A DNA stretch of 64,000 nt, from positions 58,413-122,412 of the forward strand of contig JANBPK010001199.1 of NCBI GenBank assembly GCA_027579435.1, read 5' to 3'. Each line of letters begins with the position of its first letter. Within the stretch, counting starts at the first letter, position 1. Made by a program: the position numbers and the translations under genes. Below, piece by piece: positions 11,205 through 21,821 of the stretch. Below the pieces are notes generated by a model. The model was not told the origin of the DNA and made no database searches. It saw only the letters and a list, made by a program, of their open reading frames with translations. The DNA is from Candolleomyces eurysporus (Eukaryota; Basidiomycota; Agaricomycetes; Agaricales; Psathyrellaceae).

Positions 11205-13641
11205 TCACCCAATACGCATCGGGCTACCTATGTCGACTGGTCCGTCATCCGACACCCTCAAACCTTCCATCCTAAGTGGGCTACTCTTGGCTACGCCGGT
11301 TGCAGTGGCAGGTCCAGCCCCATGTTTGCCTGCGATCGCCTTTCTTTGCCTCCGTTCCAGCAGAGTAGCACCATCCAAGTCCAATTCGAACTGTCGTTGC
11401 TTCCGGTGTGTACGGGAAGCTCCGGTAGCTCGCATCTGTCCCTGGTCGCGTTGACCTGCACGACCTTCCATAGCAAGTGGTTGGGCCGCCTGCCTTTGCC
11501 GGTGTTGAGGAAGAGGCTGTTGGGCAGCGACCTCCCTTGTCTGCTGGTGGCGGGGATCCTCGTCTTCATCTTCGTCCTCGTCTTCTTCACCCTCGTCGTC
11601 TTCGTTCAGTCCGCTCAGAACCGCCCTTGCACCAGTTCCGCGACCGTACTTCCTCCTTCTAGCACCTTCTTCCTCCATACGATGAACGGCATACGTGATA
11701 TCAAATGCTTCCTTGAGGGTCGCAAGTCCCGGGCTGCGTCCCTCCCAGTTTCCGGATGCAGAGAGGAGGGGAGAGTCCACAGGCCTACCTTGGAATCTGG
11801 GGGTCGGCGGTGGGGGTGGTGCAGGAGCTGCGTTACACCAGGGATGGGCCAGGAACTCGTCTATGGTATACCGCTGCGCAGGATCAACACAGAGCAAATG
11901 TGTGATCAGGTCCTTGGCTNAAAAAACGTTCAGCGGGGAAGGACCAAAACCTGTTGAAGTGACTTTACCTTCAACACTGATGTCATCCCACCAGGGACTG
12001 AGGAACGTGTAATATCCTCGAGCAACCTTTTCTGTGAGGACGTTTATGCTCTCGTCGTAGAAAGGAGGGAAACCGCAAAGTAGGGTGTAGAGGACGCAGC
12101 CAAGGGCCCACATATCGACACTCTTGCTGTACCTTTCGTCTTTGACGATCTCTGGTGCGGTGTATCCAACAGTTCCACAGGGCGTCATCGTCTGTTCGTT
12201 CCAGACAACTTTGCTCAAACCGAAGTCGGCGATCTTCACCCTGCCGATACCGCCGCCACCAATTCCAGGTATGAATTCACCTTCGTCTTCTTTGCTTTCG
12301 TCATAAGGTCGCTGTATTGGGTTCTTGGAGGGTATGATTTCTATCCGATTGAATAATAGGTTCTCCGGTTTGATATCTCGGTGAACGACTCCACGTTCTT
12401 CATGAAGGTATCGAATGCCGTTAGCAACTTGAAGAATAACGTGCCTCGAAAGGTTCTCGCTGAAGTAGGTCAGCTTGACGATTTGATGAAATAGTTCTCC
12501 TCCTTCCATCACTGTCTCAGAAGAAAGTTAGACCTATCATCGTGGGACGGCACGGAATATGTACGTACGCTCGAGCACCAGGAAATAATGTTCCGGGGAC
12601 TCATTGAAGGAATTCAGTTTCACTATTGAGGGGTGTTGAATGCCCCGCATAATCTGGACCTCTGGGAGCATGTGAGCTAGATTCGTGCAGCACTGGAAGA
12701 CGATCATACCTTTCAAGATATTGGCCCGCTGCATTAAAGTAAGGCCGTCAGAATGGATATCGGTAGACGCAATGGATAATCAAGGTGAACGGTACCTCTG
12801 TCACACGCGGCTTCTTCTTGAATTGAGGGTTCAGGTGTCTGTCGCCTGCCTACAATCACAAGAAGCGTCGCGGTGCGGAGACACGGTAAAAAAAGGGATG
12901 GCAGTGTAATATAAAATATGAATAAAAGGATTGTAATTAGTGGATGCAAAAGACGAGAAAGAAACCGAGTCGAGAGCGAGACACGAAATACTAACCTGAG
13001 AGGCACTGAGCTCATACTTGCGAACAACCTTGACTAATGAAGACGTTTATTCATAAGAGATCAATCAATTGAGGATCGACGGAGATCTAACCTGCAATCT
13101 TCTTTCGCGTTGTAAGATCGACAGCTTTATAGACGTTCGAAAAGGCACCACTGATAGGAAGAAGTCAGATGACGCGTGCCGGCAAGATTGAACAGGAGTA
13201 ACGCACTCCCCCATCTTTTCTATGAGTTCATAGTTCTCGAGGCCCTTGTAGTTTGGCATCTTGTCCTTTGCCTCGCGCTCTTCGTTTACAATGATTTCTG
13301 CGGCCTCCCGTGGAGGTGGGACCTTTGCAGAAACTTGGGATGTGTGGTCTGCGGTGGCCGCATTGCGGTGCTCTGAAGGCTGGGCAGCCTGATTGTGTGC
13401 GTGCGCTTGGTGCTGACGATATGAAAGGCACGTGAGCTCGAGGCCAGGCATGAGGAGGGGAACCGAGGAGCAAACTACGTACATCGCTATCAGGGTTGGA
13501 GGGGGGGGTCGGCGCGGGCGTGGTTATGATTCCTGCCATGGCGAATAAGATCTGGAGCGAGCTGAATAGGGGCGTCGCGTCGTCTGAAGGGAACGATGAG
13601 GACATACTTTTGAAAGCGTCAACGACGCCGGTGGTAGGCAT
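11205..13641 (-). CDS. SRK1: CaMK-type MAPK-activated kinase, Srk1/Rck2 family
   Basis: Ser/Thr kinase of the Srk1/Rck2 group, which acts downstream of the Hog1/Sty1 stress MAPK. Nine exons (13483-13641, 13207-13412, 13092-13150, 12996-13033, 12796-12849, 12710-12728, 12569-12661, 11969-12511, 11205-11917) give 627 aa with every phase closing. Visible motifs are the glycine loop GDGAFSNVYKA, the VAIK-like AVKVV, HRDIKPEN, DFGLSK, the activation-loop CGTVGYTAPE, and DMWALGCVLYTLLCGFPPF. A 54-nt micro-exon adds a Lys-rich insert before RANILKEVQIMR. Family-typical inserts lie between HRDIKPEN and DFG. The C-terminal 200 residues hold a strongly acidic Asp/Glu run and Gln-rich stretches. The N at 11920 is in the last acceptor (TTTTTTNAG), so splicing is unaffected. 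Confidence 0.92.
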
Positions 13642-13820
13642 GGCTGTGGGATGAGAGTGGGGGTGGGGGAGGGAACGATGGAGACAAAACGACTTGTCTC
13701 AAAATTGCTACGGTTCAAGAGGGCAATCCGACTCGTCAACTTACAATATCCTCTTCGCACGTGGGAACTATGACGCAGATNCGACGTCATTGATATGCTT
13801 GGAGTCTATTACAACACAGT

Positions 13821-15036
13821 CTACCCAAAAACAATATCCATCCTGTCCTCGTGGAAATGATACTCGGGCGAATGTTCATCACGGATACGATATGGATGCT
13901 CCTCTAAATCACCCACTATCTTCGCGAGGTTACTAGAAACAATCGAAAGCCGCGAAAGTCCGATTTTAGAACCCAGTGTTTGAAGCGTTGTTACCGTCTC
14001 AACCCGTTCGATGTCATCGTCTTGGATCAAGAGAACCTCGGGTAAGGTGGCCAATCGGTGCAAAGCTTCGCAGAATATGGAGGCGGCTGATGACCAGCGT
14101 ACCCCGTCTCTGCCGGGGACCTGTACGGAGATACAGACCCAGAGCTCTTCCAATTTGGGGGCATCCAGCGCGTCCAAGCACTGCACCAGCTCCGTCATGT
14201 TGTGAACGTCCACGCTGAAGATCGTGAGCCGTTCCATGTTCAGGATATCATCCTCTGGCGGCGAGAAATCTCTTGGCCCAGCCCAATGCAACTCGGTCAC
14301 CGTGCTTGAATATAGAACGATCGAGGAGAACAAATCCCTGGCTGTATCATGGCTTGATATTGATCCTGCCAGCAACTCCACGCAGTCAACCGCTCCAGGC
14401 TTCGGCTTCGATTCGTCCGACAGATGTTGCAGGTAGACCTGTGCCATCGCGTCATTCAGCTCGAATGCTATGTGATGCCACCGTGGAGCGTGCTGCATGA
14501 ACATGCGAAGATTCCGTTCCGTAAACTCGTCGGGCACGCCGTCGGGACATTTGTACTCGCGGGGTGAGATGTGAAAGCTGAGTCTTCGTGTGTCTCCTGC
14601 TCTCTGGATCCACAGCTTGATGAGCTCGGGATGGGGCACGTTCGGCTCATGCTGGGTACCCGACACTGTGGTCCAAAGTTCCGTCTGGCCTTCTGCGTAG
14701 TCGTTGCACCGTTTGGAGATAGCGAGTAGCGATAGGGGTGTAGATGAGGGGCGTGGACGAATGAATGATGAAAAGGCTGTATGGACTTCGGAGTCTACCT
14801 CGACAGCGTGCTTGAAGATGTTCAACATGACCTCGGCTGGCAGATCACGAAGGAGTGGTTGTTCGAGGTTGCGGCTACGCAGTCGAGGGATTGCCACGTG
14901 AATGGTGGGCTTTTCTTTAGTGGTAGTGGTTTCGCGGACTGTGAGCTTGTGCATCATCCGCTCCGCACTGGCCACCGTATCGAGGGCAGAAAAATGCGGC
15001 GTCAACGCCGCNGGGGGGTGGGCACACCATAGCCAT
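13821..15036 (-). CDS. F-box protein with leucine-rich-like C-terminus
   Basis: A single exon of 404 aa once the N at 15012, inside a C run, is removed. Removing it brings the ATG at 15036 (MAMVCPPPAALTPHF) into frame; otherwise the first in-frame ATG is the MMHKL further down. An F-box-like motif lies near residues 55-100 (LLRDLPAEVMLNIFKHAVEV, then LLAISKRCNDYAEGQTELWT), which would bind Skp1 in an SCF ubiquitin ligase. The rest shows loose Leu-rich repeats (MERLTIFSVDVHNMTEL, APKLEELWVCISV), the usual substrate side in the expanded basidiomycete F-box family. The substrate is unknown. Confidence 0.78.
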
Positions 15037-15449
15037 CGTCTAAGACTCGAAGTTGAAGGAAGTAGAGTTATGCACAAATTCGCATGTTTGACGAGCCATA
15101 TATAATTGGGATGTTGCCTTGTTGTCTTTGGCGGCTATTGTTCTCTGCGAGTTGCCTAGAGATATCAGGACTGGGTAACAATTAAACTGTAGGCCACGAT
15201 AATCACCTTGTTTTTGAGATTCCCTCTCTATCCCCCAGAACCGAATATATAATTGTTCACAAGCGAAGGATTTCAGTCGATGGAAGTAGCAGACTCGGAA
15301 GCGGCGGTAGCCCAAGGCTTAAACACGGCATGATCCCTTCAGGCATGTTATTCCCACACACCCATAAGCAAGGCGGCGCAACCTAACCTCAACGTTAGCG
15401 TTCACCATCGTCATCTTCTCTCTGCTCCTTGCTAACATTGGTATCAACA
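15037..15449. promoter_or_regulatory. Divergent intergenic region (F-box / PRP31)
   Basis: 413 bp lie between the opposing starts of the F-box and PRP31 genes. Apart from the two promoters I see no gene or repeat. A TATATAAT sequence near 15100 could serve the minus-strand gene. Confidence 0.35.
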
Positions 15450-17638
15450 ATGAGCGGCCTCGCAGACGAGCTCCTTGCCGACCTTGAAGGTCTTTCTGGC
15501 GATGAAAACGAGGAATACCCGGACGAGCCTGAAGCTTCAACATCGACAGCTTTGCCGCAGAAGCGGAAAGCGGACGGGGACCCTGACGTAGAGGAGGATG
15601 AAGGAGCCGCGGAGGACGAAGATGAGGAGATGGGTGAGGACGAAGCAGCCGGGAAGGAGATTGGCTCGTTGGTGTTGGAAGGTGGCGTCAAACCAGCAGA
15701 CGAATTGGACGCAGAAGACGTGCAGCAAATGGAACTGGGAGGAATCGAGGACGTTACCAAGATTGCGAAACTGGAAAACAGTAAACGCATGTCGGATATC
15801 TTGAAGGTGCGTTCCCTCGTTTCATTCGCCAATCTCTTCGCAAGGCTGATCAAGCGGCAATTACTTCTCTTAGGACATTGAGAAATACAAAGTCAACCCA
15901 TCCCCGCCTGAGGTTATGGCCCTGCCTGCCCATCTCAATCCAGAATACACTCTGATTGTACAGGCGAACAACCTGTCTGTCGACGTCGATAATGAAATTC
16001 TCATCGTGAACAAGGTACTTTTCCTTTTGGTGCACCAGCAGATTCGACCTGACTCAGTTTTCCATTTCACAGTTTATCCGGGACCATTACACGCCTCGAT
16101 TCCCAGAGCTCGAACAACTTGTAACGGACCCCGTAATGTATATCAAGGCTGTTCGCGCCTTGGCTAATTGCGACGTGAGTGCCTAATCACGCTTTCGTCC
16201 CTCTAACTAACACTGAGAAACGCCTCTCTCTCTCTTCCAGGAACTCACAAAGGTTGAGCTCACGGGAATCCTCCCGCCTGCAATTATCATGAGTGTCGTC
16301 GTTACTGCGACAACGACATCAGGTGCTAAGCTCCCGGACGCCAAGTGGGCTGCCATCGAGCGAGCCTGCAACCTGGCTGATAGGCTGGAGGAAGCCCGTA
16401 AACAGGTGAGTANTTTTTTTTGGGAGTATGGCCGCCTGTCAGATTAACCAAGCGCACCGACCACAGATCTTCATGTACGTCAGTTCAAGAATGAACGTCC
16501 TTGCTCCGAACCTATCAGCTATTGTCGGTACTACTACAGCTGCAAAACTCCTTGGTGTTGCTGGTGGTCTCGCTGGACTGGCTAAAATGCCGGCGTGTAA
16601 CGTCCACGTAAGTTCCCCCCTTTCTTGTCCGTCTTGCAAACACTTCCTAACGCGTAATTGCCTCCATTAGCTGCTTGGTGCCCAGAAGAAAATCGCGGCA
16701 GGTTTTTCATCGGCGACTCAGAAACGGCATACCGGATTCATTTTCCAATCCGAGTTGGTCGTACAGACCCCTCCCGAATACCAGCTGAAGGTTCAACGTA
16801 CGGTCGGAGCGAAATGTGTTCTGTCCGCCAGAATGGATTTGGAGAGGCAGCGGCGAGATGGTATGTTACCACCATCCTTCTGCTTTCACGAATTCGAATT
16901 AATATTATGGTCTACACAGGCTCATTTGGTGAAAGTCTGCGAGACAAGATCGAAAAGCATATTGATAGACTGGCCGCACCCCCGCCGTCCAAGGTCACCA
17001 AAGCACTTCCTATACCCAACGACGGACCCAAGAAGCGAAGAGGTGGTAAACGGTATGTGTAGTCACCACCTTTGCGAACGGCCCTATTTACTCACCTTTG
17101 TCGTATCTCAGTGCACGTCGAGCCAAAGAAGCCTATGCTCAGACTGAACTGCGCAAGCTGCAGAATCGCATGGCCTTTGGTGAGGCTGAGCAAGAAGTTG
17201 GTGCTTTCGACCAGACAAAGGGTCTCGGAATGATTGGCGTTGGTACCGGCAAAGTTCGTGCTGGTATGGGCGAGGCCAAGAGCAGAGGTACGAGGTTTTG
17301 GTTACTGTTGAGTGACGTCACGACCAACTGACTGCCTCTTTTTTGTTTCAGCAAAATTGTCAAAGGCGAACAAGCTGCGCACAGCGGCCATAACGAGGTC
17401 GGCGCAACAGGCTCAGACTTCCGGTACGGCTACGTCATTGAGCGTTACCCCGGCACAAGGTGAGCTTCGATATGTTCGCTGGCTGATACTTTCCGACTGT
17501 AGCTGACTTCGAACTATGACAGGATTCGAGTTGACAAACAGGGCAGCGATGGCCCAGCGCGTCAAGGAAGCCAACGAGAAATGGTTCGGCGGTGGAACAT
17601 TCTCATTTGTTGGTCAGAAGGGTCAGTCGAAGCCCTGA
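15450..17638 (+). CDS. PRP31: U4/U6 snRNP splicing factor PRP31
   Basis: PRP31 bridges U4 and U6 snRNPs with U5 in the tri-snRNP. Ten exons (15450-15806, 15874-16014, 16073-16174, 16241-16405, 16467-16607, 16671-16860, 16920-17052, 17112-17287, 17352-17459, 17523-17638) give 542 aa, near the human size. The N-terminus is acidic. A coiled-coil region follows ([20 protein letters not shown]). The Nop domain carries [40 protein letters not shown] and the [15 protein letters not shown] signature. The C-terminal part has the basic nuclear-localisation stretch [15 protein letters not shown] and the FGEAEQEVG element. The N at 16413 lies in the fourth intron. The start is the first ATG with the typical [13 protein letters not shown] beginning. 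Confidence 0.96.
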
Positions 17639-17897
17639 TGCGCACCACTCTCTCCGACTACTGTCCGTGGCGTCGTTTTACTGAATAGATGTCTATCACC
17701 TTGACGATGTACTGTTTGTTAATATATTAGAAATTCATCAAGACGAGTGGTCATGAAGATGCATAATGGACATACTAATACAAATGAGGTACAATACTAT
17801 AACCTAGTCAAATGAATGGAATGTGCAAAGCAACAAGTACTAGGTGCAGCGCAAGATAGGATTACTATGATAGGGGGGGAAAAAAAGTCTATGGGAA

Positions 17898-18683
17898 TCA
17901 AGCTGGCGATGCAGCGGCCACTTCGGACGAAGCATTTTGTTGAGCGGCACCGATGAAGCTGGATGACGGTAATTTAGCCTGGGTTGTCTTTCGCTTTGAC
18001 TTGTAGTCTCGGATAGCAGAGCGGATGGCGTCTTCAGCAAGCACTGGAAGAGAGGATGTGAGATAAGCGGAGAGGTGGGGTGGCATTGCCGCAACTCACT
18101 GGAGCAGTGGAGCTTCACTGGGGGTAGACAAAGCTCCTTTGCAATTTCGGTGTTTTTAATTTTGCCAGCCTCTTCGAGGGAGAGGCCTTTAACACGTTCG
18201 GTGATATACGAGCTCGACGCAATAGCGCTGCCGCAACCAAACGTCTTGAACTTCACGTCCGAGATGATACCATTGTCGTCTACACGAATTTGGAGTTTCA
18301 TCACATCACCGCAGCTGTTGGTAGGGAAAGGAGGCCCCCGATAACCGGTTAGTTCCGTGTGAAACTGAGGAGGGGAGCGGACACCCGGGGGTGCTACTCA
18401 CGCAGGTGCGCCTACGAGGCCTGTGCCAACGTCAATGTCATTCTTGGGCAACGAGCCGACCTGCAAAGCACGAATTGTGGGGAGGGTGGAAGGGGGTTCG
18501 ATTATCAGATAAGTCTGGTGGGGTCCAGAACTGAAAAAGACCCAAACATACGTTTCTAGGCTTTTCATAGTGTGAAATCACTTTCTCGTGATACAGGCGG
18601 ACAGGTATGGGCCGCAGAACGGCCCTTTGGAGGGCAGGACGGGCAGCAGGGAGGAAAGACCTTGCAATAGCTGAGCGGAACAT
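17898..18683 (-). CDS. ISU1: Mitochondrial iron-sulfur cluster scaffold ISU1 (ISCU)
   Basis: ISU1 is the scaffold on which Nfs1 and frataxin build 2Fe-2S clusters in the mitochondrial matrix. Exons 18552-18683, 18402-18460, 18100-18314 and 17898-18043 give 183 aa. The first 30 residues are a basic presequence ([20 protein letters not shown]). The three ligand cysteines are present in [25 protein letters not shown] and KLHCSMLAED. The Hsp70-binding motif LPPVK is intact. The C-terminus carries an Ala/Ser-rich extension of about 20 residues beyond the usual end. It is head-to-head with TAF9, with 171 bp between starts. Confidence 0.96.
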
Positions 18684-18854
18684 GGGGGTCGATGGTCAAG
18701 CTGGCTGGCGATTGGAGAGGGCCAGTGTTTGTCATAGGTTTGGCTAGCCTGTCACATGCCGCAATTCCATTGGCCGAATATCGCCGGCCAATCGGCGCGC
18801 GAGATAGCAAGCCCTCTCTCCGCGTCATCGGCATCCTCAAACGAACTTTGCCCA

Positions 18855-19706
18855 ATGAACAGCTCACGTCCGGCCGACAACTTGCCCTCCACCGCACGCG
18901 CCATCGCCCTCCTCCTCTCCTCCACCCCCGGCGTCCAGGATGCACACCCGAACGTCCTACACCAGCTGCTCGAGTTCTCCCATCGCTACGCCATGCAGGT
19001 CGTGACCGACGCGAGCGTGTATGCTGAACACGCAGGTCGCCCTGGCAAATAGACATGGACGACGTCGTCCTCGCCGTCCAAGCCAGAGTTGGCTGGGAGT
19101 TTGGTGGACGCGTCCCCAAAGAGGTATGCCCTCTTCTCCCTCTCGTTAGCCGTCGCTTAACGGATCGAATCCTTGCAGTACCTGCTCTCTCTGGCGTCAG
19201 AGGTCAATGCTGCACCTCTACCTGCCGTGCCAGAGGTCTTTGGAGTCAGGCTCCCTCCCAACTCGGAGTGTCTTACATCAGTAGACTTTGAATTGATCCC
19301 CAATAAGCCTCCACCAGGAGTCAAGATCTACGACGAGGAGGTCGAAGAGATCGAAGAGTCAGAGTCCTCAGAGGAGGAACTTGAACCTGAGCCCCTACAA
19401 TCGGGCGCAAGTGCCGGTTGGAACAGGGCCAATGGAACGCCTTCCTCGGTCTCCCAACAAGACCATGTCATGGACGCGCCATTTCCTATCAGTGCAATCG
19501 CCACACCCTCGGATGTTGACATGCTTGGTCCGTCCGCAGGCGCCAGAATGGAAGCGGAGGAAGGGAGCGACGTCGACGAAGAGGGTCTCTTTGCCGGTGG
19601 CGACGACGATGAAGAGGAGAGCGACGGCATGGAAGAGGTGCAGACAGGATCTGCTCCGGCGAATGGAGTGAAACGGAAACTTGTTGAAGAGGATGACTAT
19701 GACTAA
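18855..19706 (+). CDS. TAF9: TFIID/SAGA subunit TAF9 (with a one-base frame break)
   Basis: TAF9 is a histone-fold subunit of TFIID and SAGA. Two exons (18855-19123 and 19179-19706) give about 265 aa if one base is added. The histone fold reads from ARAIALLLSSTPGVQDAHPN through FSHRYAMQVVTDASVYAEHA to IDMDDVVLAVQARVGWEFGG. Between these halves the frame breaks at an AAA run (19047-19049). A fourth A would give the conserved link AGRPGK-IDMDDV; as written, a TAG follows at once. Downstream are the conserved PLPAVPEVFGVRLPPNSECL segment and an acidic tail ending KRKLVEEDDYD. A sequencing error is the likeliest reading. The start is the ATG at 18855; an upstream in-frame ATG exists at 18756. Confidence 0.88.
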
Positions 19707-19805
19707 CAGATACCAGCGAAAATCCCTCTGTGTGTATATTAGTCCAGCAGTACAGCAGTTGTGCAGATATCAATAATATTAAATGCCCTAGAATCTCAAG
19801 CCAGT

Positions 19806-21552
19806 CTACTGCTTTAGGTACAGCTGAAGGAGAATGCTCAGAATGATGATAACAAGAGCTAGGATCAAGAGGAATGTCCCTGAACCTATTAAGAATTAGC
19901 ACAAAGTGTCAGAATACTGCCAAAGGGCACATACCCGAGTTGCTGGTGGTCAATGGAACGGTGACTACACGAAGCGTGTTGTCCGGACTCCCGGAGACCA
20001 GAAGCGTTGCTGAAGGGTTGAATTTCACCACAGTGGGTGGGAAATCATGGGCCTTGAGGATTGTTGCGCACGGCTAACAAGGACAGTTAATTAATTCCCC
20101 AAGTCCGTGACAAGTTTGAGGGAAGGCATACCGCTAGCGTCGTGGCATCCAGCAGGCCAACGCTCAGTTCAGAGGAACCAAAGCCAATGTAACGACCATC
20201 CGCACTGAAGATGAATTAGACATAGGACGGCATAAATCAAGCAGATGCCAACCTTAGGTCAAGGCAAGTAACTCCTTTGTCGCCCACCTTCCTTGACTTC
20301 TCTATCGACCACGACTTGATATTCCATTTCGTAATGAAACCTTGCCGGGATACCGATTTCTTCTGCCGCGAACGAGGTGGGTTGGTATTAATTACCGTGT
20401 ACGCGACAGTTGCGTCTACAGGATGAAGTCTAAAAGCATCATCGTCAGATTCGGACGTATGAATGAATTGAAATAGCATTACTTGATCTGCCGGAAGGTG
20501 CTTCCCTCACCAAATGTATCAGAGGGCACGTTGACTGTATTGAGCAGCAACAGGGCTGCAGTGGAAATCTTTTCGCCGCTACTCTTGGTTTTGCTTTTGC
20601 CTTTTTGTTTGCCCTTAGAAGGAGGGGAAGCGTCATCTTTTGGAAGGGAATAGACCAAAAGGCTGTGGGTCGTTAGAATGATCAGCTGCGTGGTGTCAGT
20701 AACTCGCATTTCGTTAATTCAGGAAAACGTACAGAGTCTTCGGAGAAAGCTGCATCGTAAATCTCCTTCTCCGTGTGTATCGGCTCGGCTATAGGGTTGA
20801 GGGAGGGATATGAGAGTACGACGAGCTAATAATAAGGCGTTTAATCTCGTGCACAAGAATGAGAGTGAGCCCCGTACGTCATGAGGCCCTGCGACTGCCA
20901 GTAAGGCACCGTCCGGGGAGAGCACAGTCACTTTCTGAAACAGATAGGGTCAGAGACGGGCAGTCGAGAGAATGCAGGGACAAGTAACCTGGTATTCTTC
21001 GAGGTCACCTGAAGACAGCGTTCCCTTGGTACGAAGAGGGATGATTCTAATTGAAAAGATGTGAAGGTTAGACGGGGAACTGGAGGAATGCTTGCCCTGC
21101 GTACTTGTTTTCTTTGACATTGTAAACCCTGCAATTCTCGTTCAAGCCGTTGGCAAGTTCGGTCTCTGGACTGTTTACACCACAGACTATTGTGCTGGTC
21201 TTTGAAGTGTCACCACATGCAAGACTGGTCCCTGGATGTTGAATGCATACCTCGGCATGTGCAGCCATACTCATGGGTGCATCTTCGCCCTTTTCGAGCT
21301 CGAACTCGTCTTGCTGCTGAATCGACCTATCCTGCGAGACTTCATATAGTCTCTATATGTACGAGAACCCGCGTTTGAATTTAAATTGCTGGGCGGATGT
21401 CGAGCACTAGGGATGCCGCTCACCAGCTTGTTCTTGATCCCGCTTCTGGCTGCACCTCCACCACCTCCGACGACGAAGGTCGAGTCGCTCAAGAACGCGC
21501 AACTGTACACTGGGAAGGTCGGGATACTGTGCTGTGAGTGTTTTGGGCGCAT
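19806..21552 (-). CDS. SEC12: Sar1 guanine-nucleotide exchange factor SEC12
   Basis: SEC12 is an ER membrane WD40 protein that loads Sar1 with GTP to start COPII coat assembly. The minus-strand gene begins MRPKHSQHSIPTFPVYSCAF at 21552 and has many short introns. The first two exons are 21424-21552 and 21105-21352. The Sec12 signature VVGGGGGAARSGIKNKL is near residue 30. WD-like blade segments follow (VTVLSPDGALLAVAGPHD; DAAFSEDS). The last exon ends with a single membrane anchor (GTFLLILALVIIILSILLQL) and a short YLKQ tail, as expected for a type II/tail-anchored ER protein. The upstream in-frame extension to 21756 has no conserved features. Confidence 0.9.
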
Positions 21553-21821
21553 GTTGAAGAGATGAGGTAGTAATGAATACGTAGTAATAGCCGGTGACAA
21601 CGAACGTGCTACGTCGCGCCTCGGTTTTGCCTCGGTTAGGCCACTCCGGACCGTGAGAATCCCGTCCTCTCCCAAAATAGCAGTTTCCAAGTATGTTGTC
21701 ACTTTTGCCTCCAGGCCAACTCCAGTCCACAGGCCATACACCCTTCTACCTGCCACTCATTCGGTTATCTAGTACATGACACAGACTAATTTGCTCTAAT
21801 TTCTATCTCTCTGCTTTGAAC

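Noticed and set aside
19055..19291. MDDVVLAVQARVGWEF as the start of a separate gene
   Set aside because: It is the second half of the TAF9 histone fold and continues the upstream frame once one base is restored.
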